NCBI GenBank assembly: GCA_947501555.1
Contig: CANMWG010000001.1
Coordinates: 1,550,001 to 1,614,000, forward strand
Source of the DNA: an uncultured Paracoccaceae bacterium
GTDB lineage: Bacteria > Pseudomonadota > Alphaproteobacteria > Rhodobacterales > Rhodobacteraceae
Direction of reading: 5' to 3'
DNA length: 64,000 nt
A program made the translations under genes and the position numbers. Under the pieces are notes generated by a model. That model made no database searches, had not been told where the DNA came from, and saw nothing but the letters and a program-made list of their open reading frames with translations. Within the stretch, counting starts at the first letter, position 1; the number at the start of each line of letters is the position of its first letter. Of the stretch, positions 16,944 through 26,425 are shown piece after piece.

Positions 16944-18376
16944 GCAAAAGCACGCTGCAACAGCGGCTTGCTGTTCTTGAGGTGGCGCGCAACCAGCTGC
17001 CGTTGACGCGCACCAGGTGGGATCCAGCGGGCGCTTCTGGGCACGCCTTCAGGATCAACGAGTTCAGGAAACAAAATCTCTAACTCGTGACGCGCCGCCA
17101 CTGGCAACGCACGATGCGCTTCTGCCCCCGGGTATAAGCTTTCGGTCGGGGCGCCCTCAGCATAGATTACCTGATGCTTGTCAAACAAAAGATGCACATA
17201 TTCGACTTTTGCCAAGGTCTGATCAACATAGATGCCTGGCAAAGGTGTCAGTTTATGCGCGGCAACCAGAACTTCGGCGTCACCAAACATGCGCGCAGCA
17301 ATTGGCGACTGAACCAACATGCGGTGCTGGCGCGACACAAGCAAATCGCGCCGAGGCAGATTGGCACCCAGCGCCCCGGCCACGATCCGAACAGGGCATA
17401 GTGCGGGATTCGCCGCCATTTCGGCAGCAGTCACCACGCGGCGAAAGATACGGCGTAACCGGGGGTGCGTGCCATCAACCGATAACAGGGGATCCCCTTC
17501 CACCAAATCGTCAATTAGGCGGGGACCAGCCTCCGTCTCAACCATGGTACCGGTCGTGAGACACAGGATCAAACCATCTTCAAACCCGACTATGGCGACG
17601 GTTTCGTCACCATGGGCCGATTCCCCATCGCCGGTTTCTTCATCAAATTTAAGATTGATATCGCCGGTCGAACCCGTGGCAGAGGCGTTATTATTGATTA
17701 CGACATTGCCCGCGTCAGTTTCATTAATGGTCTGGGTTTCGGCCAGGATCACACCGTCAGTCAGCGATCCACCCAGATCAAAAATAGTATTACCCGAATC
17801 CAGGCCATCTTCGACGGTCGCATAACCAGAAGTGCCATCACCGCCGGTACTGATTGCAATGTAACCGACGGTCTCGCCGGTATTAATGCCATCAGACAGT
17901 GACCCTTCCTGCAGTTGGACATCAAAACCAGTGGCGGTCACATTCAACGGATCGCTATCAACAACATCCGGGATCGGATCACCGGCGACGACAGGGACGA
18001 TCACATTGGTCAGCACAGCAGGCGCTTCGGTGAAAGCGCCGTTCAGGGTGACCGAAGACGCAGTGGTGCTTGCGGTTGTGGTCCCGGCCTCAATGATGCG
18101 GCCATCGGGCAAGGTATGGACACCTTCCTCGATCGCCAGCCAATTAATTGTCTCTGTGGCAGGGTGAGGACCATCCTCATCCTCCCACTCCTCCACAATA
18201 AAACTGAAGCCGGTATCGTCGATTTCAACGATGCGCAATGTAAATTCATTGCCGCCGGCATTGGTACTAGATAGATGGACGACGGCGTTTTCAATGGACT
18301 CTTCAAAGTCGATCCGTACGACCTCGGTGTCGCCAAAACCGCCCCGGGTTAAAGATCCAGCCTCACCGATCGCCAT
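16910..18376 (-). CDS. Hint-domain (Hedgehog/intein-like) protein
   Basis: 488 residues, no obvious signal peptide. The N-terminal half (1-275) is acidic and rich in Thr, Gly and Asp (for example [20 protein letters not shown]) and ends [12 protein letters not shown]. The Hint_2 domain follows: [20 protein letters not shown] (block A with its Cys), [11 protein letters not shown] (conserved His), and [20 protein letters not shown]. Proteins like this are frequent in Rhodobacteraceae and may be exported by type I systems or process themselves; neither is demonstrated here. The gene end overlaps purD by 34 bases on the opposite strand. Confidence 0.78.
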   Translation of the reverse strand: MAIGEAGSLTRGGFGDTEVVRIDFEESIENAVVHLSSTNAGGNEFTLRIVEIDDTGFSFIVEEWEDEDGPHPATETINWLAIEEGVHTLPDGRIIEAGTTTASTTASSVTLNGAFTEAPAVLTNVIVPVVAGDPIPDVVDSDPLNVTATGFDVQLQEGSLSDGINTGETVGYIAISTGGDGTSGYATVEDGLDSGNTIFDLGGSLTDGVILAETQTINETDAGNVVINNNASATGSTGDINLKFDEETGDGESAHGDETVAIVGFEDGLILCLTTGTMVETEAGPRLIDDLVEGDPLLSVDGTHPRLRRIFRRVVTAAEMAANPALCPVRIVAGALGANLPRRDLLVSRQHRMLVQSPIAARMFGDAEVLVAAHKLTPLPGIYVDQTLAKVEYVHLLFDKHQVIYAEGAPTESLYPGAEAHRALPVAARHELEILFPELVDPEGVPRSARWIPPGARQRQLVARHLKNSKPLLQRAFAQSARQPMSER

Positions 18377-18530
18377 ATCGCATCCTCACATCGACCAAAA
18401 AGGTTTCCACCTTACCGGGAAGGTTCTACCTTAGTACCGATAAAGTTGAGCAAGAAAATATGTCATGATTAAGAAATTTAGCAAAGGCGGGCCGGACAAG
18501 AATACCGCGGCCCGTCTTTCAGGATAGTGT

Positions 18531-19037
18531 TTAAGCGGCGCGGCCAACCAACACAGAATCAATCTCAGCAGCGGCGGCTGTCTCATCATTGCCAGCAACG
18601 GCTGCAAATTCGCGGGTCAGGCGCTCCAAAGCAGCTTCATAAAGCTGACGCTCAGAATAGCTCTGTTCGCGCTGATCATCCTGACGGTGCAGATCGCGGA
18701 CAACTTCGGCAATGGCAATCAAATCGCCCGAGTTGATCTTTTGCTCATATTCCTGCGCACGGCGGGACCACATGGCCTTTTTCACCTTAGCCTTACCGCG
18801 CAGCGTCTTCATGGCATGGGACACGACGTCAGGCGTGGCCAAGGCGCGCATACCGACATCAGTGGCCTTATGCGTGGGAACACGCAGCGTCATCTTGTCC
18901 TTCTCGAACGCAATCACAAACAACTCCAGCTCAAAGCCAGCGACTTCCTGCGTCTCAACCGATACAATCTTGCCCACTCCATGTGCTGGATAGACAACAA
19001 ACTGCTCGGGGCTAAATTCGCTTTTCTTCTTACTCAT
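18531..19037 (-). CDS. carD: CarD-family transcription regulator
   Basis: 168 residues. The N-terminal Tudor-like RNA-polymerase-interacting domain has FVVYPAHGVGKIVSVETQEVAG, followed by LRVPTHKATDVGMRAL, and a helical C-terminal DNA-binding domain with WSRRAQEYEQKINSGDLIAIAEVVRDL. CarD binds the RNA polymerase beta subunit and stabilises open promoter complexes. ATG at 19037 is preceded by AAAGGA at ideal distance; the upstream in-frame start is weaker. Usual alphaproteobacterial neighbour of fdxA, which lies about 200 bases upstream. Confidence 0.93.
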   Translation of the reverse strand: MSKKKSEFSPEQFVVYPAHGVGKIVSVETQEVAGFELELFVIAFEKDKMTLRVPTHKATDVGMRALATPDVVSHAMKTLRGKAKVKKAMWSRRAQEYEQKINSGDLIAIAEVVRDLHRQDDQREQSYSERQLYEAALERLTREFAAVAGNDETAAAAEIDSVLVGRAA

Positions 19038-19246
19038 GATCGTCCTTTCATGGGGATCGCCTGTCACAAGCGACAAAAAACCGCCGGCAACTTTACGTTA
19101 CCGTCGGGCATGCCGGGTGAATACTTGGATCAAAACTCTCGCGTCATTGAGACTAGTATATCATAAAAAAGTTACATTCGAAAGCCTCACTCTGCAACGC
19201 AGCAAGTGCCTGTTTTTTATGTAAAATTATGATAACGCGATGCGAA

Positions 19247-19582
19247 TCAACCGCCCTCGCCCGCGACTTCGGAAAACAGCTCCATCTTGCCTTCTTTGCC
19301 GTCCATCTCAGCGGCGTCAGGCAATGGATCTTTCTTGGTAATGATCACCGGCCACATCTCAGAATACTTGCGGTTGAATTCAACCCATTTTTCCATATCC
19401 GGCTCGGTGTCCGGGCGGATCGCGTCAGCGGGGCACTCTGGTTCACAGACACCACAATCGATGCATTCGTCAGGATGGATCACCAACATGTTCTCGCCCT
19501 CATAGAAACAATCTACAGGGCACACTTCGACGCAGTCGGTGTATTTGCAGGCAATGCAACTGTCGTTGACGATATAGGTCAT
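19247..19582 (-). CDS. fdxA: seven-iron ferredoxin FdxA
   Basis: 111 residues. Cluster ligands: [17 protein letters not shown] for the [3Fe-4S] and shared positions and [12 protein letters not shown] for the [4Fe-4S], the arrangement of Azotobacter-type 7Fe ferredoxins. The C-terminal extension ([19 protein letters not shown]) is typical of the family. It is a soluble low-potential electron carrier. Lies upstream of carD on the same strand; the gap carries no recognisable terminator. Confidence 0.93.
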   Translation of the reverse strand: MTYIVNDSCIACKYTDCVEVCPVDCFYEGENMLVIHPDECIDCGVCEPECPADAIRPDTEPDMEKWVEFNRKYSEMWPVIITKKDPLPDAAEMDGKEGKMELFSEVAGEGG

Positions 19583-19752
19583 GGGGTCATCCGAATAACT
19601 AACGGATGCTTGCTATGCCAGTCCGCAATGGCATTCAAGATCGAAAGGCATAACGCGGCGGCACAGCGCCCTGAATGCCCCAAGTTTGGGCAATAGTTGA
19701 CAATCAGCATTATTTCTACAAAACTAGTTATATCGAATTAAATGGAATCACC

Positions 19753-20052
19753 ATGGATCACACCATCGCCACACAAGGGTTTGCTGCAATGGGGTCAGAG
19801 CCCCGTTTGCAGGTCCTGCAAACTCTCATCAAAGCGGGGGACAGCGGGCTTTTGGTCGGGGAAATCCAACAGCGCACGGGGATCCCCGCTTCCACATTGG
19901 CGCACCATCTTAAATTCCTCGCCAGCGCAGGTCTTGTGATCGCGGATAAAAACGGACGGACCATCACAAACCGGGCGAACTATGAACACCTCCAGCAACT
20001 CGCCGCGTTCATTTTAGAAGAATGCTGCGCCGATATGGATCAAACCGCATGA
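19753..20052 (+). CDS. ArsR-family winged-helix repressor
   Basis: 99 residues. Winged-helix DNA-binding domain with MGSEPRLQVLQTLIKAG, IPASTLAHHLKFLASAGLV and the beta-wing DKNGRTITNR. The common ELCVCDL metal site is absent, but the C-terminus holds a vicinal Cys pair (Cys91-Cys92 in LEECCADM), similar in position to the sensing cysteines of some arsenic regulators such as that of Acidithiobacillus ferrooxidans. ATG at 19753 has GGAA before it. Its stop overlaps the start of the permease gene (ATGA), so it probably controls that gene. Inducer unknown; a soft metal or arsenical is a reasonable guess. Confidence 0.85.
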   Translation: MDHTIATQGFAAMGSEPRLQVLQTLIKAGDSGLLVGEIQQRTGIPASTLAHHLKFLASAGLVIADKNGRTITNRANYEHLQQLAAFILEECCADMDQTA

Positions 20053-21083
20053 CCGACGTCAGCCAACCGGCCCCACCCTTCAGCGATCGCGCCAAGCAGC
20101 TCCTTGGCACACCTTGGACAATCACATTGCTGGTCCCTGTGCTGGTCGCCGCTTTCGATATGCCAAACCTCGGCCCCGTGATGCAATTCGCTGTGGGGGC
20201 TCTCATCGGGACCCTGCCCTACATCGCATTTGCCGTGTTGCTAATTGCCGGGCTCAAAGCCGCCGGGGCCGAGGCGGTCATCGCCAAAGCCTTCCAAGGC
20301 CGCGAAAACCGGATGATCGTGCTGGCAGCGCTCTTTGGCGGGCTCGCACCCTTTTGTTCCTGCGAGGTAATCCCTTTCATCGCAGGGTTGCTGGCACTTG
20401 GCGCACCGCTCGCCGCCGTCATGGCCTTCTGGCTGTCCTCGCCGCTGATCGACCCGCCAACTCTTTTGATCACCGCCGCCGCACTTGGCTGGCCGTTTGC
20501 TATCGGCAAAGCAATCTCAGCAGTCATGCTTGGCCTCGCGGGCGGTTTCGCGATCAAGGCGCTCACACGCGCCGGGCTCTTCTCTGACCCGCTCAAGACG
20601 CTGCAAGCCAAGGGCTGTGGTTGCGGCCCCAACCCATTTGACGGCAAACCGGTCTGGACGTTCTGGAACGAAGCCCCCCGCCGCGCGGTCTTCGGGCGGG
20701 AATTCATGTCCAACGCCGTCTTCCTGATCAAATGGTTGGCGCTCGCCTATGCGCTCGAAGCGGTGCTGATCACCTATGTGCCCGCCCAAGTGATCGCAGG
20801 TCTGGTGGGCGGTGAAGGGGTCCTACCCATCGGGATCGCCGCACTGGTCGGGATGCCCGCATACCTCAACTCGTATGTGGCACCTGCCCTATTGGCAGGG
20901 CTGATCGAACAAGGGATGAGCAACGGGGCCGCTATGGCCTTCATGGTCTCGGGTGCGGTCAGTTCGATCCCGGCGATGGCTGCAGTCTGGTCACTGGTCA
21001 AGGGCCGAGTCTTTGCCGCCTACTTGGGGCTAGGGGTCAGCGGGGCGATCCTGTCGGGCATCGCCTTCGGGGCGGTGGTCTAA
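20049..21083 (+). CDS. ArsP/YraQ-type permease (UPF0718)
   Basis: 344 residues, about eight to ten membrane helices. The signature APFCSCEVIPF near residue 103 matches the FCSC motif of the DUF318/UPF0718 family, which includes ArsP methylarsenite exporters. A cytoplasmic loop carries a second thiol cluster, KGCGCGPNPFDG. The late helix AAMAFMVSGAVSSIPAMAAV is also typical. Coupled by a four-base overlap to the ArsR-type repressor, which supports efflux of a thiol-reactive metalloid or metal. The pair sits in the opposite orientation inside the carD-fdxA / S4-helicase neighbourhood, suggesting later insertion. Confidence 0.8.
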   Translation: MTDVSQPAPPFSDRAKQLLGTPWTITLLVPVLVAAFDMPNLGPVMQFAVGALIGTLPYIAFAVLLIAGLKAAGAEAVIAKAFQGRENRMIVLAALFGGLAPFCSCEVIPFIAGLLALGAPLAAVMAFWLSSPLIDPPTLLITAAALGWPFAIGKAISAVMLGLAGGFAIKALTRAGLFSDPLKTLQAKGCGCGPNPFDGKPVWTFWNEAPRRAVFGREFMSNAVFLIKWLALAYALEAVLITYVPAQVIAGLVGGEGVLPIGIAALVGMPAYLNSYVAPALLAGLIEQGMSNGAAMAFMVSGAVSSIPAMAAVWSLVKGRVFAAYLGLGVSGAILSGIAFGAVV

Positions 21084-21213
21084 ACACCGGGGGATCGTCA
21101 ACTGATCATCATGATGAAGATGAACGATATTGCTCCGAGGCCGGTCACTGTCTTCGTCTAGATTGTCAAAACGGGGGGCAAACACAGCCCTTCGGTGATC
21201 ACAACCACGTCGC

Positions 21214-21591
21214 TCACAGCTCATCAAGCCTCATGTCGCGGCGGTCCTTCTTTGTCGGGCGACCGCCTTTTTCAAACTTGGGGTTGGCACCACGGGCAGC
21301 CACAGGCCGGACCACGGGTGCAGGCGTCAGATCCTCGTAAAGCGCTTGGGCCTCCGGGGCCGGGCCGCGGCGTGCGCCACAGGCCAAAATACGGACAACG
21401 CGGGTTTCTTTCGCTTGGACAAAAGTCAGCACATCACCGGGGCCCACAGCGCGGGCGGGTTTACTCACCGGCTGGCTATCCACCCGGACCTTTCCGGCGG
21501 TCACCACCCCGGCAGCAAGGCTGCGCGACTTAAAGAACCGCGCCTGCCACAGCCATTTGTCCAAACGGATTGTCGGACGCGGTTCGGTCAA
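21214..21591 (-). CDS. S4-domain RNA-binding protein (HslR-like)
   Basis: 125 residues. The S4 domain starts IRLDKWLWQARFFKSRSLAAG and continues VTAGKVRVDSQPVSKPARAVGPGDVL, as in Hsp15, which rescues stalled 50S subunits carrying peptidyl-tRNA. The C-terminus is basic (GGRPTKKDRRDMRLDEL). The start is TTG at 21591, overlapping the helicase stop as TTGA, so the two are translationally coupled. The role in ribosome rescue is inferred from family. Confidence 0.85.
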   Translation of the reverse strand: MTEPRPTIRLDKWLWQARFFKSRSLAAGVVTAGKVRVDSQPVSKPARAVGPGDVLTFVQAKETRVVRILACGARRGPAPEAQALYEDLTPAPVVRPVAARGANPKFEKGGRPTKKDRRDMRLDEL

Positions 21592-24338
21592 TCCTTCTTG
21601 AACCCCGCCAAAGCAGCGGCAAAGGGGTTGTCCGGATCGATCTGCTTTTCCTTCTTGGGCTTAGCCTGGAAGCTCTGAGGCTTGTTGCCACCGCCCTGCG
21701 GCTTGCCTTTGCCCTTTGGCTTGCCCTTCGCACGCGGACGATCATTCTGCGGGCGGGCTGGACGGGCAGCGCGACCACCCCAAGTGAAGGTATAAAACAC
21801 CTCCATCTCGGGACCGGTATCGGGGGCCTCCAAAGTGACCTCAGCGGGCGCCTCATCCGTCGGCGGAACGACTTCCGCAGGCGGATCAACCGGGACTTCC
21901 TCAGGTGCGGTGTCTGTCGGCGCACTCGCATCTGTCGGCGCTACGGCCTCAACGGCAACTGCTTTGACCTTCTCGCGTTCGCCTTTTTCGGCCTTATAGC
22001 CCAGGCCCGCCAGCAGATCAGCAAACTGATCCAACGTCATACCCGTAATAGACAGCATATCCGGATTGGCCTCAAAGCCACCGCGACTGTCCTTATCACG
22101 CAGCATATCGGCCAGACGTTCCAACATATCGATACGGATCGCACGCTCGCCTGCGGCACGATATCCGGCCATCGCGTAATAGCCCGCAGGGGCATCTTTA
22201 GCCGCCGGGACAGTGACCAAACCAGGGGGTGGGCTTTCGGGGAATTCTTGCAGGTTCTTGGACAAGGACCACAACACCAAACGCAACCGGGTCGGCGCTG
22301 GTTTAAGCAACAAGGGCTGAAAGATCGTGAACTGACCGAAACGGACACCGTGTTTGCGCAACGCACCACGGGCATCCTGATCCAACGCCTTGACCTCATC
22401 CGCGACTTCACCGCGGGGAATAACGCCAAAGCCTTCGGCCATGCGGTAGGCAAAGCCCTTGGCCGTACCAGTCAACGTGTCATCGTTTTTCAAGGCCAAA
22501 AGGCCCTCAAAACCAGCGGCAATCTTGCGGTCAATAAAGTGCTGCAATCGGCGCTGGACCTTGGCGGCCACATCAGGGCCCGCCTCATCATCGACAAAGG
22601 CCTCAACGCCCGGCTTAAAGGGATCAGAACCGGCCACCAGTTTGCCCACGGCCTGATCACCCCACATCAACCCACCTTGTTCGGTGAAATCAATCTCGGG
22701 ATCAGGCGAGTTGTAAAAACGGTCCGCCAACAAATGAAAATGCGGGACCAGCGCTTGCACGCTCGCCTGCCGAAGCGTCTTGGCCTCATCAGGGCTGCCC
22801 GCCTTGTCCATACGGAAACGAAATCCCTCTAACCGCCCGACGAATTCGCCCTCAACGGTCACCTCACCCTTATCGTTCACGTCAGCCACAAGGCTCTCCT
22901 TCTGTTTGAGCCGGCGAAGCAGAATGCTGGTCCGCCGGTCCACAAATCTTTGCGTCAATGCGCCATGCAGCGCGTCTGATAGTCGATCTTCTACCGCGCG
23001 AGTCTCCTCACGCCAATGAGATTCGTCACGCAACCATTGATTGCGTTGCGCGACGTAAGTCCACGTCCGGATAAAAGCCAACCGTTTTGATAGCGTATCA
23101 ATGTCGCCATCGTGGCGGTCAATGCGTTTCACCTGCAAGGCAAACCAATTGGCGTCAACATGCCCAAGCTGATGCAGATCATTATAGATATGCGTCAAAA
23201 GACCAGCGTGCTCGCTCGGCGATATGCCGCGAAAATCTGGAATACGGCAGACATCCCACAGCAATCTAACCGAGGGCCCATCGGTGGCGCGGGCCGCCAC
23301 CTCAGGATCCGCAGCCAAAGCCTTCAAAGCACGCAGATCATCGCTTTCGCGGACACGGGTTAGCCACGGGTCATCCGTGCGCTCTTCCAGATTGGCCAGC
23401 AATCGCTTGACGGACCCAAACTGCAAGTCGCTGTTGCGCCACTGCAGTTTTTTAACCGGCGGGAACTTGTGATCGCAAATCGCCTCCGCCACCGCATCAT
23501 CCAGCGGCGGGGCCTCTCCGGTGACACCAAAAGTGCCATTGTCCACATGACGGCCCGCGCGGCCTGCAATCTGGGCCAGTTCATCCGGCATCAGATGACG
23601 CATGCGGCGGCCATCAAACTTGGTCAGGGATGAAAAAGCGACATGGCTAATGTCCAAATTCAAGCCCATCCCAATGGCATCTGTGGCAACCAGATAATCC
23701 ACATCGCCATTTTGATACATCTCAACCTGGGCATTGCGGGTGCGCGGGGAAAGCGCGCCCATAACAACGGCAGCACCACCTTTAGTGCGGCGCAGCAGCT
23801 CGGCAATCGCATAGACATTTTCAACCGAAAAGCCGACAATCGCCGCGCGTGCAGGCATGCGGGCTATCTTTTTCGAACCCGAATAGGTCAGTTCAGACAT
23901 GCGGTCGCGACGCATGAATTGGACCTCTGGCACCATGGCCGCAATGGCATTGCGCATGGTATCCGCGCCTAAAAACAAGGTTTCATGCAGACCACGGGCG
24001 TGCATCAGACGGTCGGTAAACACATGGCCACGCTCAGGATCCGCACAAAGCTGGACTTCATCGACCGCCAGAAAATCACAACCCATGCCCTCAGGCATCG
24101 CCTCAACAGTACAGACCCAATAGGCGGCACGGGGAGGCACAATGCGTTCCTCGCCCGTGACCAAAGCAACCACACCCGGACCACGCACCGCTACAATCCG
24201 GTCATAGACCTCACGAGCAAGCAATCGCAGCGGCAAGCCGATCACACCCGTGCGATACGACAACATGCGCTCAATGGCGTAATGGGTTTTGCCCGTATTG
24301 GTCGGGCCCAAGACAGCCGTAATCCGCGAGGGTATCAT
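21588..24338 (-). CDS. SUV3-like superfamily 2 RNA helicase
   Basis: 916 residues. Helicase motifs: I VLGPTNTGKTHYAIERML, II DEVQ, III LFLGADTMR, V YLVATDAIGMGLNLDI, VI QIAGRAGRHVDNGTF. The motif II DEVQ and the SRRTRxAQ-like segment SPRTRNAQVEMYQ match mitochondrial SUV3 and its alphaproteobacterial homologues. The middle has the SUV3 C-terminal domain; from about residue 770 a Pro/Ala/acidic linker and a basic Lys/Gly tail (KGKPKGKGKPQGGGNKPQ) follow, likely RNA-binding. It is coupled to the downstream S4 protein, pointing to a joint role in RNA handling. Confidence 0.88.
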   Translation of the reverse strand: MIPSRITAVLGPTNTGKTHYAIERMLSYRTGVIGLPLRLLAREVYDRIVAVRGPGVVALVTGEERIVPPRAAYWVCTVEAMPEGMGCDFLAVDEVQLCADPERGHVFTDRLMHARGLHETLFLGADTMRNAIAAMVPEVQFMRRDRMSELTYSGSKKIARMPARAAIVGFSVENVYAIAELLRRTKGGAAVVMGALSPRTRNAQVEMYQNGDVDYLVATDAIGMGLNLDISHVAFSSLTKFDGRRMRHLMPDELAQIAGRAGRHVDNGTFGVTGEAPPLDDAVAEAICDHKFPPVKKLQWRNSDLQFGSVKRLLANLEERTDDPWLTRVRESDDLRALKALAADPEVAARATDGPSVRLLWDVCRIPDFRGISPSEHAGLLTHIYNDLHQLGHVDANWFALQVKRIDRHDGDIDTLSKRLAFIRTWTYVAQRNQWLRDESHWREETRAVEDRLSDALHGALTQRFVDRRTSILLRRLKQKESLVADVNDKGEVTVEGEFVGRLEGFRFRMDKAGSPDEAKTLRQASVQALVPHFHLLADRFYNSPDPEIDFTEQGGLMWGDQAVGKLVAGSDPFKPGVEAFVDDEAGPDVAAKVQRRLQHFIDRKIAAGFEGLLALKNDDTLTGTAKGFAYRMAEGFGVIPRGEVADEVKALDQDARGALRKHGVRFGQFTIFQPLLLKPAPTRLRLVLWSLSKNLQEFPESPPPGLVTVPAAKDAPAGYYAMAGYRAAGERAIRIDMLERLADMLRDKDSRGGFEANPDMLSITGMTLDQFADLLAGLGYKAEKGEREKVKAVAVEAVAPTDASAPTDTAPEEVPVDPPAEVVPPTDEAPAEVTLEAPDTGPEMEVFYTFTWGGRAARPARPQNDRPRAKGKPKGKGKPQGGGNKPQSFQAKPKKEKQIDPDNPFAAALAGFKKD

Positions 24339-24369
24339 GTCTGTCCCCGATCAGAGGGCGAGACCCAGA

Positions 24370-24930
24370 TTAAAGGGCCAGCCCCTCAAGCTGAATACTC
24401 AAATACTCGACGGCCACCTGCGCCTCTTCCGATTGGGGGTTAATCGTCAAGATCAGCTCATAAAGCTCCAATGCATCTTCACTGCGCTCTAGCTCTTGCA
24501 TGATATTGGCCAGACCACGCATCGCTTCGAAATGGCGGGGGTTCAGGGCCAGGGCGCGGCGAATATCCTCTAAGGCGGGGCCAATCAGCCCAAGCAGATA
24601 ATAAGATGACGCGCGACCATAATAGCCTTCGGCGAATTCCGGCGCATGATCGACAAGCGCGCTGAAATGTTCGACTGCCAGTTCGGGGGCGCCATCATCC
24701 AAGGCCTCTTTGCCACGGCGCAATAGCAAATCCATCGCAGGTGATCCGCTCCGTTCCCATTCAGTCATGATCTGACCTTCAATGCGGGAATAGGTTTCCG
24801 GATCAGCCTCTAACAGCTGTTGATAAAGTTCGTCCAAGCGGCTTTCTTGCGCGTAGGCGGGTAAGGAAATCCCGACTGCCAAAAAAAGTGCCGCAACGGT
24901 ACATTTGAACGGATGTGTATGCGTAACCAT
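24370..24930 (-). CDS. secreted TPR-repeat protein
   Basis: 186 residues with a signal peptide (cleavage after AYA, about residue 27). At least three tetratricopeptide units follow: LAVEHFSALVDHAPEFAEG, ASSYYLLGLIGPALEDIRRA and MQELERSEDALELYELILT. Such proteins act as periplasmic scaffolds; no partner can be named. Same strand as the SUV3-like helicase and 31 bases upstream of it, so possibly in its operon. Confidence 0.78.
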   Translation of the reverse strand: MVTHTHPFKCTVAALFLAVGISLPAYAQESRLDELYQQLLEADPETYSRIEGQIMTEWERSGSPAMDLLLRRGKEALDDGAPELAVEHFSALVDHAPEFAEGYYGRASSYYLLGLIGPALEDIRRALALNPRHFEAMRGLANIMQELERSEDALELYELILTINPQSEEAQVAVEYLSIQLEGLAL

Positions 24931-25004
24931 AATCAGTAGTGTAGCGCACTATGCCGCCAACACCAGAGGCCGCGTGGTCACATCAATGACAAAGGACGAA
25001 AAAT

Positions 25005-25295
25005 ATGAGCGACGTAGTCACCGAAGCCGTAGCCCAACTGAACGCAAAGATGGATGGAGAAGGTTTTGACGGCACCGCCAAATTCGAAATCGAAGGCGAA
25101 GGCGGAATCATTATCGACGCCGATGGCGCACGCGCTGGCGACGATGACGCCGACGTGACGCTCAGCGCCACAACCGAAGTTTTCAAAGCGATTCTCGATG
25201 GCGAATTGAACCCGACTACCGCATTTATGACCGGCAAACTCAGCGTTGACGGCGACATGGGGCTTGCCATGAAGCTCTCCGGCGTATTGTCTTAA
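25005..25295 (+). CDS. SCP2 sterol-binding domain protein
   Basis: 96 residues comprising one SCP2 fold: alternating strands KFEIEGEGGIIIDADG, DVTLSATTEVFKAILDGELNP and the terminal helix with TAFMTGKLSVDGDMGLAMKL, the best-conserved family motif. Binds hydrophobic ligands or acts as a lipid-transfer module. ATG preceded by AAAGGAC. Only 3 bases separate it from the hydrolase gene, implying one operon with a lipid-related theme. Confidence 0.85.
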   Translation: MSDVVTEAVAQLNAKMDGEGFDGTAKFEIEGEGGIIIDADGARAGDDDADVTLSATTEVFKAILDGELNPTTAFMTGKLSVDGDMGLAMKLSGVLS

Positions 25296-25298
25296 GCC

Positions 25299-26240
25299 AT
25301 GGAAGCCGCACCCTTTTACAACGATGTCGCAGCTGGCCCTGCGGGGGGTGAGGCACATTGGCTCAAAACATCCGATGGGCTGCGCATTCGCGTGGGCCAT
25401 TGGACCGTGCCAGACGCCAAAGGCACCGTTCTGATTTTCCCCGGCCGCACTGAATTTGTTGAAAAATACGGACAAACCGCGGCGCAACTGGCCAAACGGG
25501 GCTATGCAAGCCTCGCCATCGATTGGCGTGGGCAAGGGATTGCCGACCGGATGACACCCAACCGGGCCATTGGGCACGTGGGTCATTTCGAAGACTATCA
25601 AAAAGACGTCCAAGCGACGCTGGACTATGCCACCGAACTTGGACTTCCCAAACCCTATTTCCTGATCGCGCACTCCATGGGCGGTTGCATCGGGCTACGG
25701 TCCTTATTGAATGGGCTAGAGGTGAAAGCCGCGATGTTTTCGGCGCCGATGTGGGGGATTCAGATGTCACCTGCTCTTAGACCTGTAGCGTGGGGGCTGT
25801 CTGCAGTCAGCAAACCGTTGGGCTTTGAAAAAACCCTCGCGCCAGGCCAGTCCGAACAATCCTACGTGCTGCGTAGCACCCCTGAGGAAAACAGCCTCAC
25901 AGGCGATGCTGAGATGTTCTGCTTCCTGCGCAAACAATTACAAGAACATCCCGATCTGGCCCTTGGGGGGCCATCCCTGCAGTGGCTCAACACCTCTTTG
26001 AACGAAATGCATCAACTCAGCAGCACACCTGCGCCCGATGTCCCCTGCATCACTTTCTTAGGAAGTGATGAGGTCATCGTCGACCCAGGTCGCATCCGGG
26101 CCCGGATGGGCAAATGGGGCGACGGCACCTTGCGCGTCATCAAAAATGGCCGCCATGAAATGCTGATGGACAACCCAGCCATGCGGACGATGATTTTTGA
26201 CGAAACGACGGCGCTATTTGACCAGCATATCGCGGCGTAA
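25299..26240 (+). CDS. alpha/beta hydrolase (lysophospholipase/monoglyceride-lipase type)
   Basis: 313 residues. Serine hydrolase family with LIFPGRTEFVEKYG at the oxyanion region, LAIDWRGQG, nucleophile elbow LIAHSMGGCIGLR (Ser near residue 126), catalytic Asp in EVIVDP and His in NGRHEMLMD. This pattern matches PldB-like lysophospholipases, and the closing ENLM-like segment fits. Follows the SCP2 gene by 3 bases. Substrate probably a lysolipid or monoacylglycerol; inferred from family only. Confidence 0.85.
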   Translation: MEAAPFYNDVAAGPAGGEAHWLKTSDGLRIRVGHWTVPDAKGTVLIFPGRTEFVEKYGQTAAQLAKRGYASLAIDWRGQGIADRMTPNRAIGHVGHFEDYQKDVQATLDYATELGLPKPYFLIAHSMGGCIGLRSLLNGLEVKAAMFSAPMWGIQMSPALRPVAWGLSAVSKPLGFEKTLAPGQSEQSYVLRSTPEENSLTGDAEMFCFLRKQLQEHPDLALGGPSLQWLNTSLNEMHQLSSTPAPDVPCITFLGSDEVIVDPGRIRARMGKWGDGTLRVIKNGRHEMLMDNPAMRTMIFDETTALFDQHIAA

Positions 26241-26248
26241 ATTATCTG

Positions 26249-26425
26249 ATGGAAAACGGCGAAACACTCTTGCTTGTTCTCGATTTGGCTGGCTTAGGAT
26301 TCTTGGCATTCTACGCATGGCACGTTTTGGTCAAAAAGAACGATCCGGGCGTCGTTGGTCTTTCACTCTCAGCTATCGTCTCAGTTCACCTGATTGGCAG
26401 CATACTCGAATTCGTCGCAGGTTAG
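26249..26425 (+). CDS. 58-residue membrane protein
   Basis: Starts MENGETLLLVLDLAGLG eight bases after the hydrolase stop and ends at 26425, overlapping the convergent aminotransferase end by four bases. Two hydrophobic stretches (residues 7-27 and 33-57) are separated by HVLVKKNDPG, so two membrane helices with a positively charged loop are expected. There is no clear ribosome site, so translation would rely on coupling to the upstream gene. Not recognised; real status moderately uncertain. Confidence 0.45.
   Translation: MENGETLLLVLDLAGLGFLAFYAWHVLVKKNDPGVVGLSLSAIVSVHLIGSILEFVAG

Noticed and set aside
21570..22832. 420-residue open frame on the plus strand opposite the SUV3-like helicase
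   Set aside because: Antisense to a well-supported helicase gene, no recognisable motif, no ribosome site.
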